In this document: in pieces, positions 34,712 through 47,215 of the stretch | Layout: each line of letters starts with the position of its first letter | How positions within the stretch are numbered: position 1 is the stretch's first letter | From: Hemibagrus wyckioides | Lineage: Eukaryota; Chordata; Actinopteri; Siluriformes; Bagridae | Direction: 5' to 3' | Assembly: GCF_019097595.1 (NCBI RefSeq) | Contig: NC_080732.1 | Span: forward strand, 9,889,905 to 9,953,904 | DNA length: 64,000 nucleotides | Program-made: the position numbers and the translations under genes | The notes under the pieces: generated by a model | Databases searched by the model: none | What the model was told of the DNA's origin: nothing | The model's input: only the letters and a program-made list of their open reading frames with translations

Positions 34712-35385
34712 ACTACTCAATTATCTAATCAGCCAATCATCTGGGAGCAGTGCAATGAATTAAACCATGCAGATACAGGCCAGCAGCTTTGAATGATCTT
34801 CATATCAGAATGGGGGGGAAATAGGATCTTAGTGAATTTGGATGATTGTTGGTGGGATTTTTTTTACAAACAGTGGACTCTAAGGTTTACAAAGAATTTT
34901 TAAATAAAGAAAATCATTTAGTAAGTGGCAGTTCTGCAGATAAAAACACCAGAAACACATTGTTGATGAAAGAGGCCAAAGAAGAATGACCAAACTAGTT
35001 CAAGCTGACAGAAAGGCTAGAGTAAGTTGACCGTGTCAGGTTCCATTTCTGTCAGCTATGAACAGAAAGCTGAGTCTGCAGTGGGCACAAGATCACCAAA
35101 ACTGGACAGATGACGACTGGAAAAACATAGCCTGATCTGATGAATCTTGATTTCTGATGAAGCACACCGATGGTAAGGTCAGAATTTGGTGCCAACAGCA
35201 TGAATCCTTGGATCCAACCTGCCTTGTGGCAACAGTCCAGGCTGGTGGAGGCTTAATGGTATGAGGAATGTCTTCTTGGCACTCATTGGGCTGTTTAAAC
35301 CAATTATTCATCACCTGAATGCCATAGCTGATTTGAGTATTGTTGTTGACCATGTGCATCCCTTTATGGCCACAATTTACTCATA
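34712..35385 (+). mobile_element. Fourth Tc1-like family, 5' half
   Basis: Starts near CACTACTCAATTATCTAATC and follows a known fish Tc1 layout: CAAACTAGTTCAAGCTGACA (helix-turn-helix region), GGCACAAGATCACCAAAACTGG, then CTGATCTGATGAATCTTGA (first catalytic region near 35,130) and TATGGCCACAATTTACTCA. It ends abruptly at about 35,385, before the second catalytic residue, where a LINE 3' end begins. Several stops. Dead. Confidence 0.8.
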
Positions 35386-35390
35386 GCCTT

Positions 35391-35830
35391 CCATTTACTT
35401 TTTAAGACCAGGCTGAAAAACACATTTGTTTAGTCAAGCCTTTTATAAATAGTATGTTCTTAGGTAAAAGAGCAGATCTTGAGTGTTCATGGGCATAGAA
35501 TGTTTTGGTGAACTGGGATGACTGGATGTTTTGCACTCTGATCTCCGTCACTGAATATATGATGGCTTTGGCAGGAATGAATTTACATTGGAACTAGACT
35601 TAATTCAGAAATTACGCTGATGCTCATACTTATAAGTTTGCTCAAAGCTTCTGGTTCAACAATTGCACTTGACAGTATAGTGTACAGTTATAGTAAGGAC
35701 ATGATTACAGTTGCACTGGTATTACCCTGATGAAGATAGGCTCCCTTTTTGTATGGTTGCTCTCATGGTTTCTTAGTGGCTTGCTGTGAAACATTTCATT
35801 GCTGCATTTTAATGATATTGTATGGCAAGT
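35391..35830 (+). mobile_element. LINE 3' end (ORF2 C-terminus and 3' UTR)
   Basis: The first 60 bp translate to FTF-LRPG-KTHLFSQAF-like sequence, the usual C-terminal end of fish LINE ORF2 proteins, then 3' UTR with ACCCTGATGAAGATAGGCTCC and GGTTGCTCTCATGGTTTC. 5'-truncated, as is usual for target-primed insertion. Confidence 0.5.
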
Positions 35831-37799
35831 CTGGCTTCCTCTGTAGCCTTAAAACAACTGCCTGTGATTCATCCACTCATTCATACCTAGGGATAATTTA
35901 TCATAGATAATTCACCTACCTGCAAGTTCTTATACAGTTGGAGGAAAATGGAGAACCCAGAGGAGTCATTGTCTACTGACCTTAGGTATGCTGAGACAAA
36001 CATCATAATAATGCACAAAGTGAAATACACTTTGTATATCTGGTACACTGTTAGCTTTGGTGGGATAGAAACATGTTTTGATCCAGTAGCAATTATCTGT
36101 AGCCACTGGAAGGAGTCTTCAATTGGCCTCTTTCAGTAATTGAACTCAAGACTTCAATTAAAGCCCCCTGACTGTGCAGTAGGCCAAAAGGCCAACACAC
36201 TGGGTCCTGCCAAGCCTGTAATTGATTTTCCAGTCTGGTTCTGTGCAATGGACCTAAACAGCTCCCTATAGGCCTGAAGCTTCAAGCCCATGCTGATTGA
36301 CCTCTCTTACTGTGCCCTTTGCCCCAAACCCTGGGCTTGGACATCCCCCTTTAACTCTGAACATAATCAGTACACTCACTTGTTCTTTCTGCAGAGACAA
36401 TAACACAAGAAGGGGATCAAAGAAAATGACCCAGCTACAGACCCTTTCCTCATAATAGAACAATCACATATACTGGGATTAGAGAGAATATTGTTATATA
36501 ATGATGTACTACATAATTTCCAAGTCTAATATGATATTTTGTCATTATTAAGGGACACTTTGTTAGTCCTGTAAAAATAATAAAATAAAAGTGCCAAGAT
36601 AAGCACTACAATTTGGGCTTGAGCCTCTACAAAATTATTATAACTAATGAGTAATCAGTCAGTTATTTACCTTAAAACAATTTTTGAAAGTAGAGTGCAT
36701 TTACTTTTTCAGGTGAAACTATTTACTAAAGACACAAAGTACATAACCTTGAGGGTGCTATGTGTGAAACGTGAAACTATGTGTTGTGTTTTTGCTATTT
36801 TCTGTTGCTTTTGTGTTTCGTGTATAATTACAGGGTTTTTTTTCAGTTGCTAACATGCATTGGTCGGTGTGCTTATTCTGAAAACACTTTTTCAAAACTC
36901 TTTGGTCTGTATTACAAATATGAATCCTGGCCAAACAGTTAATCTCATCTCCTAAACTTGATCAAACCACCAAAACACACTGCCACTCATAATACACTGA
37001 CCTAAAAAACACTAATAACAGGGAGTATTACATAAATGCTGAACCTTTGAGATTTTTGAAGTTTGAATAATATTTTTCACATAAATCAGTATTTTATTAC
37101 AGAATAGAAATAACACATTTTAACTTTATTGACTGTGCTAAAGTATATATACTTAAAAAGAAAACTTTATTGAAATATAACATTATCCCTATGTCTTCTT
37201 CGATTCATCTTTCCAAACAAAATCATTTTGAAGTTGGTCCCTTTTGTGAATATATGGAAACAGGACTAAAAACAGGACACCTGAGTAGGCTTTTAGCTAA
37301 AACTGCAGTTTGCTGAATATGGAATTATTATTTCATTTCATTGTAAATATTCTGCTTAGATTTTCTATATGTTTCATTATGGTTACTTCCAAACTGCACA
37401 AAATTTGCCATCATTCTGTTTTAATGTGCTTTTAACAGTTTTGAAAGTGTGTTAGCATTTGAAAAATGTTGTGTAGATATACAGCATTTTGCAGTTCATG
37501 TATTTTGGAAGATGTGGTCAATTCATTTTGTGTGAAAGCAGGGGAAATGATTCACAGTTTGGTCTGCAAAGGTGACTGTGTGAAGGTTTGACACTGAAAA
37601 TTCAGTTTTAAACAATGCACGTTAGCAATCAAAAAAATTGTGGTGCAAAGGCAGAGTGGTGACAGCACTACTAGGCTTCCTCAAACCAGTGAACAACGCG
37701 TTAGCAGGATTTTGTGCATGAAAACTTTAGAAAATGCTCTGCTTTGTAACTCCTAATAAAAGGAATGTCAGTGACCCATAATGGGTCCTACGTTCTTAC

Positions 37800-38008
37800 C
37801 ATCTGCAGGGCTGAGTCCCCTGGCTGCAGAGATCATAGAAAGAGAAGGGCTGCTGTGAATGGAGCGGATATAGTCCATGTAGGGGTTGATGTATGGGTGT
37901 GGGGGGCTAAAAGGTGAATCCACACCAATGCCTGAAGAATTCCGGTGAGGTGGGAATCTGATGACGGAGATATCAGAAAATGCAGGGCTACCTGCCAGTA
38001 CTGGAGGC
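37800..38008 (-). CDS. gli3: gli3 exon: first visible exon, N-terminal region
   Basis: A 209-bp exon entering in phase 2 and leaving in phase 1. The acceptor is TTTTTGAATCCAG/GCCTCC and the donor GCAGATG/GTAAGAACG. It encodes [20 protein letters not shown], then [20 protein letters not shown] and [15 protein letters not shown]. The [13 protein letters not shown] block and SMISA-RGLSP are highly conserved in GLI3. Human GLI2 has a related but different stretch. This is the N-terminal regulatory/repressor part of the protein. Earlier coding exons, which would carry the PIDARHHEGRYHY-type block, were looked for between 38,009 and 64,000 on the minus strand and not seen. Confidence 0.94.
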
Positions 38009-38496
38009 CTGGATTCAAAAACACAGTGAGGAAAAGGAATTAGCATTTTAAAATTGCTATTTTCAAGCACAAAAATTTTAGTTTCATGCATATATGTTCA
38101 TGCACTAAACAGTGAAAAGCTTGGAATTCACTACTGTTTTTTGTTCCTGGAGTTACTTCACCTAAGAATGTAGCTGGAAGTGGAGGAGGAAATGAATGGT
38201 GACACTATCTGTCACCATCTGTGCAAACAAATCTTATAGCTAGAGGGAAGGAGTAAGCTTAAATTCCAAATGTTTCCCTCACTTTCAGACTTTTTAAAAG
38301 ATCAAAGCCAGCTATCATGGCAGCATCTTAATCAGATGATGATGACCAGGAATTTTCTCATCACTCTCACAATGCCTTGCAATGTTTTCTTAAGTCTGTG
38401 AGTCTGATAGGTTTGTTTTACAGATTTGTAGGCACACTTTCTAAAGTATCAAGGGATGTTTATGTTTTACTGAAATAATGGTTATCACTTATGCCG

Positions 38497-38790
38497 ATTT
38501 CACACTGCACGATTTTCAATATTGTTGGATCACCATTGTTTTCACACTGCATGACTATCTCTGGCATTCAGTTGCTGCTGTGTTCACATTGCACGATGGA
38601 TCAGTGACAGGAGGTTATGCACTGCATGACTTCACAATAGAAAAAATCACAGACAATACTGTATGGCATAACCAAACGCATAACTCCTCCTCGAACTTCC
38701 CGCTGCCCTGTATCTTGCGCTCTCATTGGCTTTAGGTCATCTTTGATGTATTTTTCAGTCAGAACTCATTTCACACAGCAGGATTTTGAA
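38497..38790. repeat. Repeat with TTCACACTGCA(C/T)GA motifs
   Basis: TTCACACTGCACGAT, TTCACACTGCATGAC and TTCACATTGCACGAT recur at about 42-bp spacing, with further forms near 38,617 and TTTCACACAGCAGGAT near 38,770. It looks like a short tandem array or a MITE built on this motif. No coding content is evident. Confidence 0.55.
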
Positions 38791-39109
38791 TTGCCAAATG
38801 AACTCAGCATTAGTGAGACTTTGTGGTAAAAGTCTTAACATGTGTTTGCACCCAGACGAGAAGGTATCCAAATGCTGGATATGCTGGAGATGCTGCCCAT
38901 GGCAGTTAGGTGTGGTGAAATAGAACAGATGTTACAACTGCCAAAAAACAATTTAAAATAAATATCCATCAAGGGCTCAAAATAATGACAGCTGTTAGAT
39001 ACAAAGGTTTCTGTAAAAGGGAGGACACTAGAGCACAAAGACTTACAAAAACAATAAGTGAGAACAGCTAGTGGGTAAAATATTTGTCCTATGAAGCATC
39101 TTGAAGGAT

Positions 39110-39350
39110 GTGGTAACTTAGAAGGATGCGGTAGCTTAGTAGTTTATTCATTGTACTACTGAGCGGAAGGATGTGAGTTTAAATCCCAGGTTCACCAAGC
39201 TGCCTCTGCTGGGTCCCTGACCAAGGCCCTTAACTGTTCCTTAACTGCCCTTAGCTGCCCTCAATTGCTCAGTTGTATAAAATCAGATAAAAATGTAAGT
39301 TGCTTTAGATAAGGGTGTCTGCCAAATGCCAGAAATGTAAATGTAACGTA
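39110..39350 (+). repeat. tRNA-derived SINE, family B, copy 2
   Basis: GCGGTAGCTTAGTAG head, GTTTAAATCCCAGGTTCACC (B-box-like), CAATTGCTCAGTTGTATAAA and the tail GATAAGGGTGTCTGCCAAAT. A local expansion of AACTGCCCTTAGCTGCCC occurs in the middle. Confidence 0.78.
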
Positions 39351-40184
39351 AATACTCCCAAGCCTGCCCACTCCATCCATTTCACAAAAATATATCATTC
39401 ATTACAAAAAAAGTATGGAGAAAACTTGGAAAAGCTCATAATCCAAAGCTCACAACATCGTATTGAAACCATGATGGAGGCAGAGTGATGGCATAGACAT
39501 GTATGGCTTCCAGTAGCATTGGGTAACTGGTGTTTATTGATGATATGACTGAAGACTGAAGCAGCCAGGTGAATTATGAATTGTATAGTTATATACTGTC
39601 TTCACAGATTGAGCTAAATGCAGCAATGCTATTCAGACGGTGCTTTATAGTACAGATGGACCATAACTCAAAACATACTACAAAAGCAACCTAGGAGTTT
39701 TTTAAAGTTAAAAGTTAAGTAAAGTTAAGAGTCAGTCACCTGATCTCAACCTCTCAGGTATGCAAGAACAAACAACAACTGAAGACAGCTGCAGTAAAGG
39801 CCTGGCAAAGCAGTCTATGGTTATGTCCATGGGTTCCAGATTTCAGCCAGTCATTACCTGTAAAGATAATTCTCTTTAAAATATTAAAAATTAACATTTT
39901 AATTATGATTATATTAATTTGTCCTATTCCGTTTGAGTCCCTGAAAAAAGGGGGGCTGTGTATAAACAAGGTTGCAATTTCAAAATGTTTCATATAATAT
40001 TTTGTTAATTAGGTGAATTAAATATGAAAGTCTGCATTTCAATTTCAACTCTAATGTTTAATTTTAAATCTATTCTGGTGGCATACAGAGCCAAAAATAT
40101 GAAAATTGCGTGTGTCAAAATAAATTACCTAACTATACACCCACATCCATTTGATTCTTCTGCAATGTATTTTTTTTTTTCAAA

Positions 40185-40342
40185 CTGGTTTGTGTGTGTG
40201 TGTGTATGTGTGTGTGTGTATGCATGTACATATTCCACCACATTAATTTATATTAGTGGACAGGTCTACAAAATGTTAACACCTACTCATATTATGCCAG
40301 TAAATAAAAAAATAAGTTTGCACACACACACACACACACACT
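40185..40342. repeat. (GT)n and (CA)n tracts
   Basis: A (GT)n run at about 40,190-40,219 and a (CA)n run at 40,320-40,341, in opposite orientation 100 bp apart. Confidence 0.93.
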
Positions 40343-40935
40343 TCCATGATTAATTACAATTTCGGTTTAAATCCAATGGCTGCAATACCTAACCTAACCT
40401 AACATTTATTATCTGATATCATGACACTTTGCTACAAAATCAATACCTGCAATAGCAGCTTTAACACAAGCTTGGAATCAATAACCCCTGTGGCTGGGAC
40501 AAAAGAAACCTTCAATGAACTAAGGCTATTACAGTATAAACACAAATCTCCATCTACATCCCCAAACTAGCAGGCCACTTTAAAATTATTTGCTTGTTTT
40601 GGAAGGAGAATGACAAAAGAAAATTCTTATTCTACTCAGATTATAAACATTTTGTGTCTTATCCAGGTTGGATAAAAGAAAGCATTACAGCCCAGAAGAA
40701 TTAGAATGTTTCACTCTAGACACTCCATCAGTACAAATCAATCAACCTTAACATTAAGCACCTCTTCCTATAAAATAATGCATTTATTGCATCACTGACT
40801 ATAAAATAATGCATTTATCACAGGTAAAACCCAGGGTTGGTCTGTGCAGATGGTAGTCATAAGATGTTTTTTTAAGGATGCAATGTTTGCCCTGTCATCT
40901 GCTCAATTTTAAAAGCTTTGTCATGGTTTGGCCTT

Positions 40936-41258
40936 CCTGCCCAGATAGCAAAATAGGTCTGGCCCAGATCTGGCCCACACAATGCACTTACACTCGACCC
41001 TCATACCACAAAGAATGATGGCCCTTTGGTGGCCCATGTCTGGTTTGCCAGAGGTGGGCCAGCACAGGCCCAGCAATGGGCCACACCACATAAACCAAAC
41101 CATAACTGGGCCACATCTGGCATGCCATCATATAAACAGTGCCATCACTGCCAGACCTGGTCCGCATCTGGTTGACATACCACTTGCCATGCCAGAACCC
41201 AGCCAGCAGTGTCGGCTTAATGCCAGATCTGGCCCAGACCCGTCTGCTATATGGGTGG
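40936..41258. repeat. GGCCCA-rich inverted-repeat element (MITE-like)
   Basis: The ends are imperfect inverted repeats of about 38 bp: left CCAGATAGCAAAATAGG and TCTGGCCCAGATCTGGC, right reading inward CCATATAGCAGACGGG and TCTGGGCCAGATCTGGC. The interior is packed with TGGGCC/GGCCCA and CATCTGG motifs and is far more GC-rich than its surroundings. Overlapping open frames on both strands (41,103-40,921, 40,982-41,281) follow from the symmetric composition and show no protein motif. I recognise the style from fish genomes but cannot name the family. Confidence 0.7.
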
Positions 41259-41559
41259 TAGCAGAGAAATTCTACCAATAAGAAGGAACACTTTTTAATT
41301 TTTTTTAATTAAAGTTTTTGGTCAGTATCTTCTGACTTAATTTATATTACTCTGAAGAGATTGAAATCAATTCCATAATTTCTTTCCATATTTTGACCTC
41401 TTCAGATTTCATTCTCATAGATGTCAAATGAAAGTTCTTCCATGGAGAGTGTATTGCACTTATGTCTATAGCAGAGTAGAAATGGGTGCAGCTCTCAGAC
41501 AAACTAAAACATTCCTGGTTGTGTGTGATCTCTCTTTCTTGAAGAAGACAGTGAAGACG

Positions 41560-43290
41560 ATGCTACCAGAATCCGTTGCACCTGAGTTACTCTCTCTGGT
41601 TCCTGCCTCACTGCTGCTCTTCTCACATCAGAAGGCCACCACACCTTGCCCGATGACAATGCCTCTCTGCACTTCTTCAACCTTCGCTTTGAAAATAATA
41701 AAAGACCACTTTTTTCACCTACCACCCGTTTTCTGCTTGTTTGTGTTCAGCCATTGCATATTGAGTGCTACAGTGTTGGCAGATGCAGGCAAGAGCAAAG
41801 ACCTCTCAACACACTGAAGATGGGGCAAATGGTCAAGCATTTCCTTGAGGCCAGCCACTAGCTGGAGTCAGTGACCCAGAGACTCACCCAAAGCCTCCAC
41901 GTCATCATGGAGGAGTTAGTGGCACTGAAGAAGCTTTTACTAGCTGCTGCACTCCCCCGACCCCTGCCGTAATGCCAGCGCCTCTTCTAAGGGTAGCCAC
42001 AAGAGAGAAATGGTACCTGGATATGTGGGCCTGCATCCTTGACCCCTTTCTCTCAGGGGAGGTTCAGTTAGCTTACCCTGTGTTTAGCACAGAGGAGGCA
42101 GCCAATTATGAAACAATCAAAAATGAGATCCTGGTGCAGAACCTGTCCCACAATGCCATGGCCAAATTTCCTCACTGGAGCTACCATCCAGGAACGAGCC
42201 CCCACAGCCAGATGGACATGTTACTGCTCCAGCCTGACAGAAACACAGTCACTGAAGTGATAAAGAAGGTCATGATGGGCCATTTCCTCTGGGCTCAGCC
42301 TCCAGAGGAGTGCAAACCAAGAGAGATGCACTGGAATGTGCGTTGACTACCCTTGAAATGGGCAGGGTGGAACAACAAGAAGGCTACCCTGGCCAACACC
42401 AAACCTTTGGAGAACGCCAGGGCTCGTCTCCCTCCATACTGATCAACATGGACAGTTATGCGACTTCCTTCTAGTCCTATTTCCATGATGCACCCCTCAT
42501 CCACCTGCCCCACATCCACTTGGGGCACAGCAACACAACTGAGAAGTTGTGGGATCAATTCTCCTGGCCTGAAATGGCTGATCTATGCTGTCTGTTGCAG
42601 ATGAAGCACCTGAGGGTGTCCTCCAGACAGACAAGCTGTACAACTGGACTCAACAAATGCTGAATTGGGTAATGAAGGGAGGAATTTTGATCTCCTCCTC
42701 TGGTACAATATCTTCACTGTCCAAGAGACTCCACAAGCATTCATTGGTTTCATGCCACTTGAGCTCCTCTTTAGATGGTGACCTCAATCATCTGGGAACA
42801 TAGGGAGGCAGCACAAAGAGACCAGAAACAGGTTTACAATTGACTGGCACAACCACAAGAGTTCCAGCCAGGCGATCAGGGGCTAATTCTTGTCCCAAAT
42901 GCCGCCTGCAGGTTCCTTGCCCACTGGAAGGAAGTCAACTACATGCAGAGGGATGGAATAATTGAACCATCTGCCAGCCCTTGGTACAGCCCCATCGTCA
43001 TTGTAATAGCCTGTTCCACCTGTGTGGAAGGACTGGTAGAGCAGCTGGAAACCTACTTTATCTCTATTCTGGATCTCACCAGGTGTCTATGGCACCAACA
43101 CTCATGAAAACACTGCCTACAGCACAGCCAGTGACCTTTCACAGACTCTTGGATATCATGCTAAGGCGTCATTGCCAATACTCAGCTGACTACCTAGATG
43201 ATGTTGTAATGCACTCTGCCACATGGGCTGAGTTGCAAACAACATTACCTTCACATGCCAGTCAATCAAAGTGGTGTGTGACTTGACATG
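41560..43290 (+). mobile_element. Old Ty3/gypsy remnant of a second lineage
   Basis: Frames broken by many stops encode a gag segment near 42,030-42,300 (DPFLSGEVQLAYPVFSTEEA then a PHSQMDML-type stretch) and an RT part near 42,930-43,240 with EPSASPWYSPIVIV and a YLDDVVMHS, the YxDD catalytic box. Protease and most of RT between them are gone. The gag type differs from the CCHC-gag elements at 635 and 48,197. An LTR-like end may lie near 41,640-41,700 (AATAAAAGACCAC). Dead and much older than the 48-kb element. Confidence 0.75.
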
Positions 43291-43320
43291 ATAAATCAAC
43301 TATAACTGAGGATTGGTTGT

Positions 43321-43520
43321 ATGGATTCATTCATTCATTCATTCATCGTATTTTGTTTATCTACAGCTGGGTCACAGGGGCAGCAGTCTAAGCAGAGATG
43401 CCCAGACTTTCCTCTCCCTAGACACTTCCTCCAGCTTTTCCGGGGGGATTCCGAGGCGTTTCCAGGTCAGCCGAGAGACATAGTCAATGTCCTGGGTCTT
43501 CCTCGGTGTCTTGGACCCTG
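43321..43520 (-). mobile_element. Non-LTR retrotransposon 3' end with (ATGA)n tail
   Basis: On the minus strand, a frame encodes SRLTWKRLGIPPEKLEEV and WASLLRLLPL followed by a stop, the C-terminal tail of a fish LINE ORF2 protein. A short 3' UTR and a (GAAT)n tail follow (plus strand ATTCATTCATTC at 43,326-43,346). 5'-truncated to about 200 bp. Confidence 0.75.
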
Positions 43521-43849
43521 ATAATCACTGCTTATTCTGATTATTGGTATATGATTGTCTCTGCTAAAACAGTATGGAGAGGAAATGTAAATGAAAATGT
43601 ACAAAGACCTTAAGTCATAGAAACACCATTTTGAGGAAAGATGCAGTATGACACCCACTACACAAGCACATGAAAAGATCTACATAGGACTGATGGTGGT
43701 GCAATAGCAAAGGCTTATATTTTCTGGTCCATATCTTATGAACCATAAAACTAAAATACACACACACAAAATTGTTTTTTTTCTGATGATTTCTAATGAT
43801 TGTGCTATAGCAAGTATTTTTTTTATTTGGCCTGTATCTTAAATGCTAT

Positions 43850-44560
43850 AAGTTCTATGGTGAATATTCTTTTTACTATTTTTTCCCTTCTGCTCTGCCA
43901 ATTAAAAAAGCCTCAAGAACCATTTTGTTTGACCCACATAATAATATACAAATCTTTGATTTGAGAACCTGTCCTAGAATTATTGTCCTGTCTTCAAAAT
44001 TTTGGTGTCAAACTATTCAGCAGAGTATGACACTCAAAAATACATTGACATTTATAAACAATATGGCCACCACAATTCCAATGAACTTGATCATGAATAA
44101 TGAATTTTTGTATGGATTTCCACCAGAATTTTCAAACACCTAAACAGGACAAGATTCTGAGGTCACATCCAAAGTTTGCGATATGGTTATGCATAACAGG
44201 TCAGATTTTTTTCTAAAGAAAGCTATGTCGGGTAATGCTGAAAATTAATGTACTGCATTTCTATGTTAATCTGCAAATGGATGCTTGATGATGACTATAT
44301 AAAAAAAACATTCTCACACACCCTTTCTGCCATCTCAATTCTTTTAATAAATTGTTTAATATGCAAAACCTACTTTTGTGAACTTGTTCCAGGATTTTAG
44401 ACCTAGCTTCACAATTTTGGTGTCAAACTACTCAGCCGAGTGTGATCTTCAATAATGTTCATTTGTAAACAAAATGGCCACCATTTAATCAATCAATCAA
44501 TCAATTAATAACACCTTTAAGGTTTATCATTCAGGCAAATTAAATGAACTCCCAACAGAA
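43850..44560. repeat. Pair of diverged tandem copies
   Basis: 43,900-44,110 and 44,330-44,480 share AATTTTGGTGTCAAACTA, CAGC-GAGT-TGA, GAACTTGTTCC/GAACCTGTCC and AAACAA-ATGGCCACCA. They are clearly homologous but diverged. The origin is unknown. An (AATC)n run lies at 44,487-44,508. Confidence 0.6.
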
Positions 44561-45744
44561 GGGGGCAGTATAATAAAAGAATTTGCCTTTGGACAAGTGG
44601 ACAGCTTTGCTTAGAACTACAACTGCTTAGAACTACAACTGCAATGATTTCAGTATAGTTTTTGGATTGCAAATGCCCCAAGAAGTTTTATATGCAAGTC
44701 TTCATCAGTGAACTTCAACAAAGTGAACTCACTTGCCACCATCACCTCTGGATTGTTCATTAAAATTCATATGCAAAAAAATCTTTTTTTGGCAAGAACA
44801 TTTGCCCATTACAGGTCAATGATATTTTAAGCCATTGCATGTGTTTACTAAGAGTCATATCTTCTGAATGCAAAGTCAAATTTCTACAAACTATGCAATA
44901 TATAGTCGAAAGACACTCTCTGACCGCCACTCAAATCTTTAACAATAATTTTTAAAAATGCATTTACCCCCTGTTGGTCATACAGTGATGAAATCTTTTC
45001 TGTTTTTACTTGGTCAATTTTTTAAATTAATATATTTAGAGATGAAATATAGCATACCAAAAACTGAATACTCAGAAAATCATAGACCTTTGAAACTTGT
45101 TGAGCCTCGTATTTGTTTGTGTGTGTGTTCCTCACCAGGAAAGAGAGGTGGGAGTCTATGGACATATTTTTAATTAGCAGGACAAAATTTGAGTTTAGCA
45201 CACCTGATAACTACCTTTTTGTATATAAAGCTATCATATGCATGTGTAAACCAAGCTTTAGGGACATTTTATGCAAATTGATTAACACCAGTAACCTGCT
45301 GGTCAAAAGTCAAATGTGATCTGATGACTGACAGTCAAATCTAGTGCAGACTGCACCTGAGACTGCACTGAGCTTTTTAATCATTCTTTTACAAGTTTAT
45401 TTCTCAACTAATTAAACATTTCTTAGTGTGATTCTAAAACAGACAGCCATGTAAAATTCTGAACCAAATTCTTTTCACAATTTCAATCAGCATGTGTGTC
45501 CTGCACACCTGTGTTTGAGTCATGATCTACTTCTATAATATAAAGGTTGTATAAGAAAAAAAACGTTCATCATATAGATTCCAAAAAGGACAGATTCAAA
45601 TAATTGTTTCAGGCTGTAAATTTAAGCAGGTATTGTTGTGCTAATGTACAAAAGGAGTTTTACTGTTTTACTACATCAAAAACATAGAAGCCATAAGGTT
45701 AATTCAAAAACACAGAGGCCATAAGCCAATCACATTCATAGTTT

Positions 45745-46062
45745 TAATATTTAGCTATCCCAAAGATGTTCTGTCATGTTGAGATCAGGTCTCAGGAAGT
45801 TCCTCCACACCAAACTCGCTCATCCATGTCTTTATAGACCTTGCTTTATGCACTGGTGTGCAGTCATGTTGGAGCAGAAAGGGGCCATCCCCAAACTGTT
45901 CCCACAAAATTGGGAGCATGAAATTGTCCAAAAGGTCTTGGTATGCTGAAGCATTAAAAGTTCCTTTCACTGGAACTAAGGGGGTAAGCCCAACCCCTAA
46001 AAAACAACACCCGAATTCAATAATTTGGAGGGGTGTCCCAAAACTTTTGGCAATATAGTTTA
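45745..46062 (-). mobile_element. Tc1-derived non-autonomous element
   Basis: On the minus strand it starts at the TIR ACTATATTGCCAAAAGTTTT, GGGACACC. A residual transposase piece follows: GTFNASAYQDLLDNFMLP and LLQHDCTPVHKARSIKTW, which covers the second catalytic region, with FGVEELPE following. The first and third catalytic regions are missing. The 3' TIR is not clear. Widespread type in fish. Confidence 0.75.
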
Positions 46063-46344
46063 TATATACAATAATATCACAATACAATGTTTTTGAAACA
46101 CAGTATAATATATTTGCCATATTGAATTTTCCATTTTCCCTTCCATTATCAATTTTGGCATTCAGTACTGAGACTGAATTTGATGTTCCAGCACTGACTT
46201 TTGAATTATGGGGAAGATTGTCCATAACATGTGAATGAATCTGATAGTGAATCTGCCATAGGTTATCTGCAATAAGATTTGAGAGCATATCACAGAACCC
46301 TTGTGATGCATTTTGATCAAGGACCTTTAACTATCAGTCTTCAA

Positions 46345-46565
46345 GACATTAAGTAGCCTTTATTTGTCACATACTGTATACATTACTGCATATCCCATCC
46401 TTGGAGGATTGGGGCCTGAGCGCAGGTCACCCATGATGCAGCATCCCTAGGTTGGGGGTTGGGCGCCTTGCTCATGGGCCCAAAAGTGGCAGCTTAGCAG
46501 TGCTGTGGCTTGAACCCCAATCAACAACCCAGAGCCTTAACCACCTGAGCTACCACCACCCTAAT
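46345..46565 (-). repeat. tRNA-derived SINE, family A, copy 3
   Basis: Reversed copy of the 5,347 element: tail side GCCTTTATTTGTCACATACT, body CCCATCCTTGGAGG, head side CCTTAACCACCTGAGC. Moderately diverged. Confidence 0.8.
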
Positions 46566-46954
46566 TGGTACAACCAATGTTTTACCTAATTTTTTATCTC
46601 TATTTGCCCTTATAATTTGCAAATTCTTATAATTGCTAAAAATTTTTACACCTGCTTAACATCAAATCACAAATCGGGTAGTCTTCTACTACAGTTTTTC
46701 TCTTAACCATGGAATTGGGATCACAGCATTGTGTGATCAGTCTGTAAACTACTGAAAACAAGACGTGAGACGTGAGATATCTCAGCACCAGCGTGACATT
46801 TTGCCTTCCAATTTAATACATCTCCTTTGGAGAAAATGCTGATGGTACCAGTTGCTTCTGGTCTTCCTTCTCTGTAATGGGGTGGGGACAGAAAATGCAA
46901 TGTGCTTGGCCCCTGCTTGTAGCTATATTCAATAACAATGACAACAATAATCAT

Positions 46955-46981
46955 AAAAATAAATAAATAAATAAATAAATG
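46955..46981. repeat. (AAAT)n microsatellite
   Basis: Six to seven units. Confidence 0.92.
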
Positions 46982-47089
46982 ATGTTGCTGTTATTGTTAT
47001 AATACTTTTATAATATTATAAAAACAAGTCTCACATTACCTCTATTGGGTTGACTCTGGGTGCTCCCACCTCCCAAAAAAACTATTGGT

Positions 47090-47215
47090 AGATGCTACTA
47101 GTGTATATTTGTGTGCATAATGCTCTGCAATGGAGTAGCCACGCAGAGTGTATTCCTGCTTCACGCTCTGTGTGAAATGGACTAGGATGACCCTTAAAAG
47201 GGGTGCATCTGCTGA
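47090..47215 (+). repeat. Decayed retroposon 3' block
   Basis: TGCTCTGCAATGGAGTAGCC, GTGTATTCCTGCTTCACGC and GACTAGGATGACCC resemble the 3' block of common fish SINEs, though highly diverged. Confidence 0.4.

Larger units (their letters stand above)
24705..37799 (-). other. gli3: gli3 intron (13.1 kb), transposon-rich
   Basis: Donor GATG/GTAAGAACG at 37,799 and acceptor CATCTCATAG at 24,705. Contents are listed separately: tandem repeats with a nested hAT-like MITE, several Tc1 elements, SINEs and a LINE end. 28,640-29,220, 29,300-29,990 and 35,840-37,790 show no recognised element. 29,500-29,700 is unique with CTAATTGTCTCTG and could be regulatory. Confidence 0.8.

Noticed and set aside
37800..38008. 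Assignment of the host gene to gli2
   Set aside because: [29 protein letters not shown]-type and REFDTQEQ stretches fit GLI3. GLI2 differs at all of them as recalled.
40921..41281. Overlapping open frames on both strands of about 60-99 codons
   Set aside because: Caused by the symmetric GGCCCA-rich repeat. No protein motif or splice context.
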